Shown one piece after another: positions 27,278-36,324 of a stretch of DNA of 64,000 bases (positions within the stretch are counted from its first letter, which is position 1; each line of letters starts with the position of its first letter). Position numbers and translations under genes: made by a program. The notes beneath the pieces were generated by a model, which saw only the letters and a program-made list of their open reading frames with translations, made no database searches and had not been told where the DNA came from. Source of the DNA: Mycobacterium sp. E2733 (GTDB taxonomy: Bacteria; Actinomycetota; Actinomycetes; Mycobacteriales; Mycobacteriaceae); contig NZ_LZJZ01000068.1 in assembly GCF_001667585.1 (NCBI RefSeq), positions 1 to 64,000 of the forward strand. The letters run 5' to 3'.

Positions 27278-28362
27278 GCACTGCCTCCCTCTTCCATCGC
27301 CTGCATCCACAGCATTTCACCCAAATACCTCCGAAGGTCCTCGCATGCGGTAGACGAGGCTCGGAAGGAAAACAGCGCACCCGTGGAACGATCGGCGGGA
27401 ACCGCGACAAGTTGCAGCCGCCGCTCCGCCCACCCGGGCAGTGGCGAGAAGAAGTCAACGATCCCATCAGAATTGGGCCCATCCGTCGGTCGCATCCGGT
27501 ACAGCTGGGGCGTCCCGCGAACTGCGTCGATCGCGGCCTGGAGCCGCCATGCCTCGTCTCGGCCGGGTACATCCGGGTTATCGACTGGAAAGTCGAAGAG
27601 TCGCTGCGGCACGCCATTACTAACACGGAGCGCGCACCACAGGTCGGCGCCATAGGCTTGCGGGCGTCGCGCAACAAACTCACCGCTGTCGGTGGGTTGG
27701 AGGGGGCGCCGCCTACCCCTGTAGTACGTCACGGGCTTTCCAGGATCGATGACGAGGAACTGGGCCGCGTCGCCAGCTGGGACCGCAGTGGAAAGGCGGA
27801 CCTGGACTTGCTCGATCAGATCGGTGGCCGTCAGCTTTGCCGGCTGCCCGACCCATTTCTCCGGTTCGATCCGGTGTAGACCGAACGTGCGCAGCACACT
27901 CGTGGCAGTCGCCGGATCGACCTCGATCGATCGCACGTGTCCCTCGTAGGTCACATCGGCCAAGTCGCCGGGGATGAGCGGCGCGCCAAAGGGGCGAACG
28001 CCCGCAATCAGGTACCGCCCGGGTTCTTTCTCGACATACGTTGGCGGGCCCAGATAGACGAGCCTGATCGTCCGAATCTCACCCTGGCGCAGTTCTACGA
28101 GGTCACCAGCCGCAACGAGGAGGTCAAGGAGGTCTACGACCTCTTCGCGCCGCAGTTCGGGCTCCGGGCGCACAGGCCGAAGCACTTCAAGTACAGCGTC
28201 GACGATGTGCCGCGGTGGGCAGGGGCAGAGGAACGAGGCCGCCCGCCGAAGTGAAGCGGCGATGCCCTCGGTGGAGAAGAGGCCAACGCCTGTCTCCGTG
28301 AGACCAAGTGTGCTGAGAGCAAGTGCTTCACACTCGGCGGCGGTCGCGATTGACAGGGCCAC
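27274..28362 (-). CDS. unknown protein in Druantia-like operon
   Basis: About 362 residues, not recognised. The N-terminal 100 residues are helical with a winged-helix-like stretch (REEVVDLLDLLVAAGDLVEL), then a mixed alpha/beta region (RYLIAGVRPFGAPLIPGDL and later FLVIDPGKPVTYYRGRRRP). The GTG at 28362 lies 2 bp after the DruH-like stop, and the stop overlaps the helicase start. Tight coupling on both sides implies a structural or DNA-reading partner of the helicase. No nuclease or methylase motif is visible. Confidence 0.65.
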   Translation of the reverse strand: MALSIATAAECEALALSTLGLTETGVGLFSTEGIAASLRRAASFLCPCPPRHIVDAVLEVLRPVRPEPELRREEVVDLLDLLVAAGDLVELRQGEIRTIRLVYLGPPTYVEKEPGRYLIAGVRPFGAPLIPGDLADVTYEGHVRSIEVDPATATSVLRTFGLHRIEPEKWVGQPAKLTATDLIEQVQVRLSTAVPAGDAAQFLVIDPGKPVTYYRGRRRPLQPTDSGEFVARRPQAYGADLWCALRVSNGVPQRLFDFPVDNPDVPGRDEAWRLQAAIDAVRGTPQLYRMRPTDGPNSDGIVDFFSPLPGWAERRLQLVAVPADRSTGALFSFRASSTACEDLRRYLGEMLWMQAMEEGGSA

Positions 28363-28364
28363 GG

Positions 28365-31232
28365 TCAGAATCCCTTCGCTGCTTCGTCTGCGTCCATGAA
28401 CGTCCGCGATCCGAGCACTGCGAGCCGAGCGGCGCGGAGCAACCACGTCGACTCCATGGCGACAGCCAGTATCTTGTCGCGCTCGGCGGGATCCCAGTCC
28501 AGGATGAGACCGAGGCGGCCGGCAAGTAGAAGCAGAAATCTAGGCGCCGTCGCCATTCCGGCGAGTCCGCGACGCTCGAGCGCCGGAGTGATTACCTCCG
28601 TAAAACCGGCCAAGAGCGCGCCTGGCGACGACCACTCCCAAAGGTGGTGCGCGATCTTCCCGGCGAGCGTCTGCTTGCGCGTGCCGACCCCGACTGCCTT
28701 CTGCAGGTCACCGATATGATGAATGGGATCGTCGGCATCGATCAGCCGGCGCTCAACCGCACTCCAGTATGTCCCACAGATTAGCGAGACGCTTGTGTGC
28801 GTAATGGCTTCCAGGACGCGCGCCTGCAGGTTCTGCGCGAACGGGTCGGCAGGAAGTTCCGCCTCATCCCACATGCGGTAGCCCTCGGCCAGGCGAACGA
28901 TCTCCTGCGGGCTTCTTCGGCTGGTATGCACGCGTGGGCGAAAGAGACCGGCGCGCCTAACCTCGTTGGGCTGCGTCGGCATCACGATCGATTGCTTGGC
29001 GCCGCCATCAGCCGTGGCGCGCAGCAATCCGCCGAGCGGCGGCACGGAGATGATGGCGTCCCGATCGTGCGGAACAGACCGTAGCGGGTCATCGACCGTG
29101 AACAGCTCAACCCGTGTGCTGGTGCCATCTGTTCGGTCGACGAGAAAGGCATGAAACCCGTTTCCGTGCTGCCGGGTGACCCTCCAGCGGAGCGGACTGT
29201 ATCCCCGATCGCAGACCAATGCTGCAAAGCCGATGCCCGCACGCGAGATCGCGATCTCGACCGACTCTGCGTCGTCGTAGACGGCTTGGAATCTCTGCTG
29301 GCCGCGGATCTGCTTGGCGATCTCGGGCCAAACGTCATCTCCCACCGGGAGTTCTACCGAGCGCTGAATTTGCGCGAGTTGCGATCCGTTCTCCGAGCGG
29401 AGTGATACGCGCAGGTCGGCCATGGTGGTTGGCGGTCCCTCGATCGACAGCGAGGCACGGCCGTCCCACAGATCGGCCAGGGTTGGTCGCGCGGGCGATG
29501 CGAGAAGCCGCACGGCCTCGGCGGCGGTCGCACCCTCGGGCCGCACTTGCGGATCGCGGATGGTGATGAACAGCGTCTCGGCCGCCGCCGGGCTCTCGTC
29601 GGTTACAAACAATCGGACGCCGAGCTCGTGCGTGCCAACCGCGAGATCGTCGAATTGCAGGAATAGCTCACGCTGACCGGATAGCCAGTCGACCGTATAC
29701 GGCATGCCCCCGAGTGTGAGTTCCAGGCGCCTAGCATCGATGTCCGAGATAATCGCGATCGCCGCACGTTCACCGGCCAGCCATTCGATGCCACCCTCGC
29801 CGTCCCACGCGCTCGCAACGACGCCGACCGGCTGAACGGCAAGGTCGGTGACGACTGAAATGCCGATAGCCACCAATGCCGACTGTTCGGCATCGCTGAG
29901 TTGGTCCGGTACGCGCAGGACGAAGGAGCGCATGCCGCTGATGTCGACCGCAGTTTCCTCCGCCCACGGGATATCGGGCATCGGCGCGGATTGCCCCAGG
30001 ATCATGTTGTAGGTCTGACCAGGCCGCACGACGCGCCCCTTGACCTCATCGGCGAGGCCCCGCATCCGTTGGCGGAAGAGCCAGACTGGCCCACCGCGCA
30101 CCACACACTGATCTGCCAGAAGGCGATTCACTTGCGCCGGTGCGCCAACCAGTTGCACGAACGGCGCTTCCGCTCGTGGCCATCGCGCGAGACGTACCGA
30201 TTGCCCCGGGAACAGAAGCCTGCCCCTAGCCAGCGGCGGACCCTCGACACCGTCGATAATGGCACGTCGTCCCCGCAGTTCTTCAATGACTTCAGGGAGT
30301 CGCGCGCCAATCGGGGTGAGGTCGGGCAGAGCGGCGTATAGCTGCCATTGACCGTCGTCGCGCCGCAGCTGCAACTTGGGATCGGTCGGCTGGGGTGGCG
30401 ATACACGACCTGCGGCTGGCGATGGCGCGGTTGACGTTGCCTTCGCAGGTGCCCGAAACCCTTTCGCGCGGACGCGGCTGGCCGCCTGGCGGGCCGACGT
30501 CAGCCAACGCCGCGACTCACTCTCCCGAGACAAGCTCTCCACCAGGCGCTGCTGGGTCGACGGCAGAAGATACGGGGACTCGTCCCCCTCGCCAAGCAGT
30601 GCTGCAGCGACGGAACCAAGAAGGGCGGTGTTTTCGCAGAATATCCGGAACCGCTCGGTGAATGCGCTGGTCCGCGATGCCAGCCGCGCTCCGAGAGCCT
30701 CTGGGTCGTTCAACAGGTCGCTCGTCAGCGCACTGCGGAAGTCGAACAGCAGTTGGGCTAGGTTGCGCTGCAGGTAGATCGGCAGGACAGCATGCGTGAT
30801 CGGCCACGCGATGATCGAGAAATGGCGCGCGAACGCGCCCCTCGGCCGGACACCCCCGTACTTGTCGGCGAACTCGATGAATTTGTAGCCGATCCAGTCG
30901 CGATCACCGACCTCATCCCATCGCGGCGTTTCATCTTCAAAGGTCTGCCAGTACTCACCGCCGACGTATCGGTAGCCCAACTCTGCTGCGTAGACCACGA
31001 ACGGCAGCCACCACTTTTTGTACTTGATCGGAAAACCCTGGGCCACGGCTGCACGAACGGCGTCGTGGAGCTTGTCTAGATCGATGGCGTCGAGCCCATG
31101 CTCCAGGGCGAACACCGGTATGTCCGTTCCCAAGGGTCGCCGCGCCTCCGCGAGTGCGCGGAAATGGGTGTCGAGATGCTGGTGCAGTTGCTCCAGAACT
31201 GTGTTAATTCCCACCGGTACGACCTGCTCCAT
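28365..31232 (-). CDS. large DruH-like protein (paralogue 1)
   Basis: About 955 residues, first gene of the minus-strand operon. Conserved-looking blocks are FALEHGLDAIDLDKLHDAV, KKWWLPFVVYAAELGY, EYWQTFEDETPRW and WPITHAVLPIYLQRNLAQLL. From memory these match the STY4851/ECs_5259 family that includes DruH of type III Druantia, although I cannot verify this. The remainder resembles repeated beta-sandwich segments. The ATG at 31232 is chosen for its AAAGGGGG ribosome site. A second, clearly homologous copy lies at 33048-36161. Confidence 0.65.
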   Translation of the reverse strand: MEQVVPVGINTVLEQLHQHLDTHFRALAEARRPLGTDIPVFALEHGLDAIDLDKLHDAVRAAVAQGFPIKYKKWWLPFVVYAAELGYRYVGGEYWQTFEDETPRWDEVGDRDWIGYKFIEFADKYGGVRPRGAFARHFSIIAWPITHAVLPIYLQRNLAQLLFDFRSALTSDLLNDPEALGARLASRTSAFTERFRIFCENTALLGSVAAALLGEGDESPYLLPSTQQRLVESLSRESESRRWLTSARQAASRVRAKGFRAPAKATSTAPSPAAGRVSPPQPTDPKLQLRRDDGQWQLYAALPDLTPIGARLPEVIEELRGRRAIIDGVEGPPLARGRLLFPGQSVRLARWPRAEAPFVQLVGAPAQVNRLLADQCVVRGGPVWLFRQRMRGLADEVKGRVVRPGQTYNMILGQSAPMPDIPWAEETAVDISGMRSFVLRVPDQLSDAEQSALVAIGISVVTDLAVQPVGVVASAWDGEGGIEWLAGERAAIAIISDIDARRLELTLGGMPYTVDWLSGQRELFLQFDDLAVGTHELGVRLFVTDESPAAAETLFITIRDPQVRPEGATAAEAVRLLASPARPTLADLWDGRASLSIEGPPTTMADLRVSLRSENGSQLAQIQRSVELPVGDDVWPEIAKQIRGQQRFQAVYDDAESVEIAISRAGIGFAALVCDRGYSPLRWRVTRQHGNGFHAFLVDRTDGTSTRVELFTVDDPLRSVPHDRDAIISVPPLGGLLRATADGGAKQSIVMPTQPNEVRRAGLFRPRVHTSRRSPQEIVRLAEGYRMWDEAELPADPFAQNLQARVLEAITHTSVSLICGTYWSAVERRLIDADDPIHHIGDLQKAVGVGTRKQTLAGKIAHHLWEWSSPGALLAGFTEVITPALERRGLAGMATAPRFLLLLAGRLGLILDWDPAERDKILAVAMESTWLLRAARLAVLGSRTFMDADEAAKGF

Positions 31233-31380
31233 GCTCGACACCCCCTTTCGTTCGCACGGCTTCATCAACGTCACAGGCGTTAGCTAACAGTCTTATGCAA
31301 GGCACCGACAGGTTGCAGGTGGATGAGGTTCATCAATGGCACCGCTGCCTTATCGACGCCGCTGGAGCTCAACGTCTCGA

Positions 31381-31623
31381 TCACGCTCTCCGGCCGGTGG
31401 GCAACTTGTGCGCGCGGTTCTCGCTGCTCGTCACGTGCCAGCCCTTGCACTCTGAACACCAGTACGCCCGTCGCTCCTGACGTGACGACCAGACCCCGAT
31501 CGCCCCGGCATGATGACGAGCGGCGACCGCCCGATGCACGGCACGTGTGGCCTCGCGCTTGTCGCGGAACCGGACTTTTCCGCTAACCCCGCATCGCTGC
31601 AGGTGCACGCGGCGCCCGCTCAT
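31381..31623 (-). CDS. small zinc-ribbon protein
   Basis: An 80-residue basic protein: KVRFRDKREATRAVHRA, then YWCSECKGWHVTSS, a form common in short actinobacterial and actinophage proteins that carry C-x2-C and GWH. An upstream Cys (RCG, residue 11) could complete a zinc site. Its ATG overlaps the stop of a 15-codon reading frame with a strong ribosome site, so translation is probably coupled. It is transcribed away from the helix-turn-helix regulator, with shared operator-like sites between them. Confidence 0.6.
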   Translation of the reverse strand: MSGRRVHLQRCGVSGKVRFRDKREATRAVHRAVAARHHAGAIGVWSSRQERRAYWCSECKGWHVTSSENRAHKLPTGRRA

Positions 31624-31667
31624 GAGAGGTCGACCTTGGCAGTGATCGGGGTGGGCTTGTTACCCAT
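31620..31667 (-). CDS. 15-residue leader peptide
   Basis: ATG at 31667 with AAAGGAG 6 nt upstream encodes MGNKPTPITAKVDLS, and its stop overlaps the ATG of the 80-residue zinc-ribbon gene (ATGA). The upstream gene is too short to be a domain. It may serve to load ribosomes for the downstream gene or to sense translation. No run of rare or repeated codons is seen. Confidence 0.45.
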   Translation of the reverse strand: MGNKPTPITAKVDLS

Positions 31668-31691
31668 GGCAGCTCCTTTCGACTTCGGCTC

Positions 31692-31709
31692 TATCCCGGT
31701 ACCGGTATA
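31692..31709. promoter_or_regulatory. operator-like site O1 (TATCCC-N6-GGTATA)
   Basis: TATCCCGGTACCGGTATA is nearly palindromic (central CCGGTACCGG is perfect). It lies 25 bp upstream of the leader peptide start. The same outer halves with identical 6-bp spacing occur at 31774-31791. A half site GGTATA is at 31752-31757. Confidence 0.65.
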
Positions 31710-31773
31710 ACTTCGACTCGACAGCTCTACCGATGACGGTAGCAGACGCGCGGTATAGCTGCAAGCATCTCTC

Positions 31774-31791
31774 TATCCCCAATGCGGTATA
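31774..31791. promoter_or_regulatory. operator-like site O2 overlapping the regulator promoter
   Basis: TATCCCCAATGCGGTATA has the same half sites and spacing as O1. Its right half overlaps the presumed -10 element (TATAGT, 31788-31793) of the helix-turn-helix gene, the classic position for autorepression. Confidence 0.65.
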
Positions 31792-31793
31792 GT
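31788..31793 (+). promoter_or_regulatory. -10 element TATAGT of a probable leaderless promoter
   Basis: TATAGT fits the mycobacterial TANNNT consensus and ends 6 nt before the GTG at 31800. Transcription would start at or next to that GTG, giving a leaderless mRNA, which is common in mycobacteria. No ribosome site precedes this GTG. Confidence 0.5.
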
Positions 31794-31799
31794 CCTATC

Positions 31800-32975
31800 G
31801 TGGCTGATGAGCGGAACAAGTCCAAGAAGTCCGATCGCCGGGACACCCGGGACACGGAGCGCCCGCACCGACGATTCGGCGAGGCGGTGGTGAGCGCCCG
31901 CATGAATCTCCATATGCGCCGTCCCGAGGTCGCTGAGGCGGCCGGCATTAGCTACCCGATGCTGGCCAACATCGAGTCCGGGCGGCGCCGGGCAAGTGAC
32001 GACATCATCGACCGACTCGCACCAGTGCTTGACCTCCGCGCCGACCGGATGCGTGAAGTTCGGGATGCGCTCGAAGTCGATAGCACCCGATTTCCAACCG
32101 GCACCGGCCTTGGCTCGTACCTCGCCGGCCTACGCGACGAGCTCGTGGACTTGAAGATCGGCGACACGCTGATGGAGCTGAAAACCTTCGACCCAGATGC
32201 TGCAGAGACCAGCAAGTGGGAGTCCTGGATCTCGAACGTGCTTGTCAAGCTGCAGAACGCCGAGGCGTGGGTATTGGCCGCAAATCCGAGCGAGGCAGGG
32301 CCCGCGTCGCCACGCATGCAGGTGACGTCGGCCATCATCCGAGATCTGGGAAGCCTTGACGACACCGATCTTGTAAAGGTGCGCGGCTACGTTGACGGCC
32401 TGCGAGAAGCGCGCGACCGCGCGGCGACAGCTGTGAGTCCCGCGACTGCAGTGCCCCTGATCCGCGTTCCCGATGAACCGTTCGGGCCGCTGTACAAGTG
32501 GCCGGTCCCGGAATGGATCAAGGTGACTCCCGACCTCATGTCACCGCGCGTGGACCTGCAGCGGCGTATTCGCCAATACCGGCGTGAAGCCGAGTCATCG
32601 GGCAGGTGGGGCGGTACGTTCGGCCGCGAATTGACGAATCTCATGCAACAGGCCCTTACCGAGATCGGCGCAACTGACGAATCCTGGCCCGACAACGACG
32701 AGATCCGAATGGCTGCGTTCGTCGGAGTCCGTCTCGCTCCGCACCTCGCCACCGGCGAGCGAGGGATGCTCGAGCCTGGAGTCTGGCTTCAACTCGCCGG
32801 ACTGCAGGCGTTTCCGAAGGAGAACGCGCATCGGGCTGCAACCCTTAACTGGGTGCTTCGGATGTCGATCGTCGCATCATTGCTCTGGCTCGACACGGAT
32901 TTACAGGTTGACTTCTTGAGTTCGTGCATTGACCTCCACGCGCCGGACCTGCTCTTGATTGAGGATCAGTCGTAG
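31800..32975 (+). CDS. Xre-type helix-turn-helix regulator with unknown C-terminal domain
   Basis: About 391 residues. Residues about 20-75 form an HTH_3 domain (FGEAVVSARMNLHMRRPEVAE, then SYPMLANIESGRRRASDDII). The remaining 300 residues are unassigned and helical. It lies between the two DruH-like modules and diverges from the zinc-ribbon gene. Two matching operator-like sites in the shared promoter region suggest it represses itself and the zinc-ribbon gene, perhaps controlling the flanking defence genes too. The GTG at 31800 is preferred because O2 and the -10 cover the alternative ATG at 31782. Confidence 0.75.
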   Translation: MADERNKSKKSDRRDTRDTERPHRRFGEAVVSARMNLHMRRPEVAEAAGISYPMLANIESGRRRASDDIIDRLAPVLDLRADRMREVRDALEVDSTRFPTGTGLGSYLAGLRDELVDLKIGDTLMELKTFDPDAAETSKWESWISNVLVKLQNAEAWVLAANPSEAGPASPRMQVTSAIIRDLGSLDDTDLVKVRGYVDGLREARDRAATAVSPATAVPLIRVPDEPFGPLYKWPVPEWIKVTPDLMSPRVDLQRRIRQYRREAESSGRWGGTFGRELTNLMQQALTEIGATDESWPDNDEIRMAAFVGVRLAPHLATGERGMLEPGVWLQLAGLQAFPKENAHRAATLNWVLRMSIVASLLWLDTDLQVDFLSSCIDLHAPDLLLIEDQS

Positions 32976-33047
32976 CGTTCGCATAGGCCTTGCGCAGGGA
33001 CGTCCACCAGGGCGATGGGTGTTTTCGATACGACCACCCGGCCCGGT

Positions 33048-36000
33048 TCATGAACGCTCTTCCCCAGCGGAGCCGTCATCTGCAACCGACTGAAGAGCCT
33101 CGATGCCCAGGACTGCGAATCTCGCCGCACGAACGAGAGCGGGCGAGGCCATGACCATATCGATCAGACTATTTCGTTCACCTGAATCCCAATCCATCAC
33201 CACGCCAGGCGTTTTCGTCAGCGTTAGGAGGAAGTCCGCGACGGTCTCGAAGTCATACCCGCGAATGAAATAGTTCGCGCTCATCCTGGCGATGAGTGAA
33301 GCGAAGCCTGTAGCGAACGCTGATTCGGATCGGGACCACGTCCACACGTTGTATGTCACGGTCTCGGCCATCGCACGTTCCGCCACGGAGCTACCGACGT
33401 TCCTTCTCAGATCTCCTAAGTGAAGATCCCCCAGCCGTCCGCGGACGCGGAGGCCGTTCACCTGCCCTTCCACACTTCGCCAATTCGCACCCGCAATCAG
33501 GGAAACCACCTCGCGCGTCAGAGCGTGCAGGACGATTCGTCGTTGATGGTCGACAAATTGGTCCGAAGATGAGTCGGCGTCAAACCACGAATGATGCAGC
33601 GCAATCAGTTTGAGAACCTCACGGTTCGTGCGGCGGCCAGTCGCGATCCTCGGTCGCACTCTGCGCATCGCTTTGCCGCGCCTCGGTGGCAGTAGGATCC
33701 CTGCCTCCAAGGAGCCGGATGTCGCCCGTAAAAGTCCACCATGCGCCGGTGCCTCGATTGCATCACCGGCGCTGCGTTGAATTGCCACTGAAGGCCGCTC
33801 GGTCAAGAAGAGTTCGACTCGCGTACGAACGCCGACTGTGCGGTCTGTCAGTCGTGCGACGTGTGCCCCTCGCTTGATGGCGAGCGTCCATTGGAGGAGT
33901 TGGATCCCTCTCTTACACAAGAGAGTTGCCTGCGTCAGGCCCGAACGAATCACCGCGACTTCACATGACTCGGCTGCGTTGTAGCTATCGGCAAATTGCC
34001 TTCGTACCTCGCGCCTTACAAACTCGGCCCAGTCATGTTCGCTCATAGGCAGTTGGATGCGACGGCAGATGCTGCCTAACTGCCGTCCATTGACGTCGCG
34101 TAATAGCAGCGATAGATCGATCGGAATGCCATGTGGCCCTTGAATCGTCAAGCCGGCACGTAGATCCCACATCTCACTCAAAGACGGCCGTGCCGGTGCC
34201 GCCAGAATGCGCACACCCTGGCCAGCCGCTGTGCCGTCGTCTGAAATAGGCGGTTCGCGGATCGCAACAATCATCGATCCGGTAACTGCCGGCTTTCGAT
34301 TGTCAGCTGAAGTCAGAGTCACCGTCACTGTGTGGACTTTCGGCGCGAGGCCGTCAAGTGCGACCAGCAACTCTGATTGGCCGGTTGGCCAGTGAAGGCG
34401 GTGGTGTTTTCCGTCTACCGCGAGCTGGCACATGTCGACGACATGTTCAGCCCGAATCGCAAGTATGACTGGTTCCCCAGCGAACCATTCACCGAATCCT
34501 TCGCCATCCCAAGCGCTTGGTACAAGACCCGCGGGCCGGATCGAGATATCGACCTGCGTCGAGATCCCCACATCCCTGAGAGCGGCGACATCCCGAATAT
34601 CCATGCACGCCGGCACTCGGAGTTCGAATACCTGAGCCCCGGCGACCGAGATGGTCGCCGGCTCTACCCATGTCAGGCGGGGTGGGTTAGTACCCTCAAG
34701 TCCAACAAGGCAATACGTTTGGCCAGGGCGGACGACCGGGTTTTTCACCTCGAGAGCGCGGCTGCGGTCAGCACGCTTGAACAGCCACCAAGGACCCGTC
34801 CCAATCTTGCAATGGTCAGCAATTTGAGCGTTCACTTGCGGCGACGCCCCATCAAAAACGATGAAGGCTTCGTCGCCCCGTGGCCATGACGCGAGTCGGA
34901 CTTCCTGACCTGGGTACATCAAGCGCCCACGTGCCAATGGTTTACCGTCCACGCCGGCTACACGGGCACGCAACGTTCGAACTGGTTCAGCGAGGTGTGG
35001 CATGCGGGTCAGCAGTGGCGATAGGTCCGGAAGGCGGGCATACGCCTGCCAACCGTGTTCTCCTTGGCGCAAGACGAGTCCCGCGTCAGTGAGCCTAGGC
35101 AGGGGTTGAATCCGCTCTCGGGGGCCGCGAGTCGTTGAAGAAATGAACCCCTTCTTCCGTACGCGGCTCGCGGCTTTCCTGGCGTTAGTCAGCTGGCGCT
35201 GCGATGTGTGATCGGTGGCCATTCCCTCCAAGAGACGGTGAAGTGTCGAACGAAGCAAATACGGTGAGTCGTGCTCATCTTCGGCCAGAAGCGCTGCTGC
35301 TACTTGACCAAGGACGGTCGTGTTCTCACAGAAGATGCGGAACCGCTTGACGTATCCACTTGAGCGAGCCGCCAATTCAATCCCAAGAGCCGCGGGGTCG
35401 TTCAACCATTCGGGATTCAGCCCAGCACGAGATTCGGAGAGGAGTCTGGCGAGATGCCGCTGTACGTAGGTCGGTGCAACCGCGTTGGTGATTGGCCAGC
35501 AAACGATGTTGTTCTGCTCCGCCCATACGCCCGCTGGAACCGCGCCACCGTATTGCGCGGTGAAAGAACTGAACCAATCCTGGATGTAGCAGCGGTGATC
35601 GTTTCCCCAATGAGGTGTCGCAGCTTCAAAGCTTGGCCAATACTCCTCGGCACCGCAGGCGTAGCCAAGCTCGGCGGCGTAGATCACGAACGGAAGCCAC
35701 CACCGCCTCTGGCGATCCCCAAGACCCTGAGCGACCGCATCCCGGACGGCCGCTCTTAGACCGTCGAGATCAGGTCCGTTCAGATCGTGCTCGAGCGCAA
35801 AGACCTGGGCGGTTTTGTCTGACAGTCGACGGCGCTTGTACAAATTCTTGAAATGCTCGTCAAGCCTACGGTGAAGGTGCTCTAGAACGTTGATAGTTTG
35901 GACAGCTTTGTTAGGCCCACCACCATTGATTCGTTCTCGCTCGTAGAGCAGCGCCTCTTCGATGATCTCGTTAGGCATTCCATACATCACGGCGTATCTG

Positions 36001-36161
36001 TGGACGACGTCCTTCTTGGCGCGGCTCGGGTTGATCCTCGGCGTTCTGTGCGTGTCCTCAGCCTCGCGGACCGCCCTCCGGATCGCTGATCTTTGGCTTC
36101 CGCTGAGTTGGCGGACCAAGCGCCTCCGGACCTCGGCCGGCGCCTCGTTCTGGTGTGTCAA
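33048..36161 (-). CDS. large DruH-like protein (paralogue 2)
   Basis: About 1,037 residues, homologous to the 28365-31232 product: VFALEHDLNGPDLDGLRAAV, RRWWLPFVIYAAELGY, EYWPSFEAATPHW and WPITNAVAPTYVQRHLARLL line up with the first copy in order. It carries an extra N-terminal segment of about 80 residues. The TTG at 36161 follows GGGGAGG at good spacing; a TTG at 36185 is less well supported. No DruE-like helicase accompanies this copy. The two nearest minus-strand genes upstream are a compact helicase and a CBS-HEPN protein. Confidence 0.65.
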   Translation of the reverse strand: MTHQNEAPAEVRRRLVRQLSGSQRSAIRRAVREAEDTHRTPRINPSRAKKDVVHRYAVMYGMPNEIIEEALLYERERINGGGPNKAVQTINVLEHLHRRLDEHFKNLYKRRRLSDKTAQVFALEHDLNGPDLDGLRAAVRDAVAQGLGDRQRRWWLPFVIYAAELGYACGAEEYWPSFEAATPHWGNDHRCYIQDWFSSFTAQYGGAVPAGVWAEQNNIVCWPITNAVAPTYVQRHLARLLSESRAGLNPEWLNDPAALGIELAARSSGYVKRFRIFCENTTVLGQVAAALLAEDEHDSPYLLRSTLHRLLEGMATDHTSQRQLTNARKAASRVRKKGFISSTTRGPRERIQPLPRLTDAGLVLRQGEHGWQAYARLPDLSPLLTRMPHLAEPVRTLRARVAGVDGKPLARGRLMYPGQEVRLASWPRGDEAFIVFDGASPQVNAQIADHCKIGTGPWWLFKRADRSRALEVKNPVVRPGQTYCLVGLEGTNPPRLTWVEPATISVAGAQVFELRVPACMDIRDVAALRDVGISTQVDISIRPAGLVPSAWDGEGFGEWFAGEPVILAIRAEHVVDMCQLAVDGKHHRLHWPTGQSELLVALDGLAPKVHTVTVTLTSADNRKPAVTGSMIVAIREPPISDDGTAAGQGVRILAAPARPSLSEMWDLRAGLTIQGPHGIPIDLSLLLRDVNGRQLGSICRRIQLPMSEHDWAEFVRREVRRQFADSYNAAESCEVAVIRSGLTQATLLCKRGIQLLQWTLAIKRGAHVARLTDRTVGVRTRVELFLTERPSVAIQRSAGDAIEAPAHGGLLRATSGSLEAGILLPPRRGKAMRRVRPRIATGRRTNREVLKLIALHHSWFDADSSSDQFVDHQRRIVLHALTREVVSLIAGANWRSVEGQVNGLRVRGRLGDLHLGDLRRNVGSSVAERAMAETVTYNVWTWSRSESAFATGFASLIARMSANYFIRGYDFETVADFLLTLTKTPGVVMDWDSGERNSLIDMVMASPALVRAARFAVLGIEALQSVADDGSAGEERS

Positions 36162-36324
36162 CGTCGACCTCCCCACGATCCTCAAGCATCCCTCCCCGCA
36201 GTATCCGCGAGCTTTTATTTCCGCAAATAGAGCACCGTGCTGCTTAAGCGCGCGGGTTAGGTTGCAGTGTCGATGAGCGAGATCAGCGCGGCATCAGTCG
36301 AGCTCTGCTGTGGAATAGCATCGC

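Noticed and set aside
20449..31232. DISARM system as the explanation of the separate helicase and DUF1998 genes
   Set aside because: No DISARM methyltransferase and no phospholipase-D-type DrmC gene is present, whereas DUF4338- and DruH-like genes are. A distant link through the helicase pair cannot be excluded.
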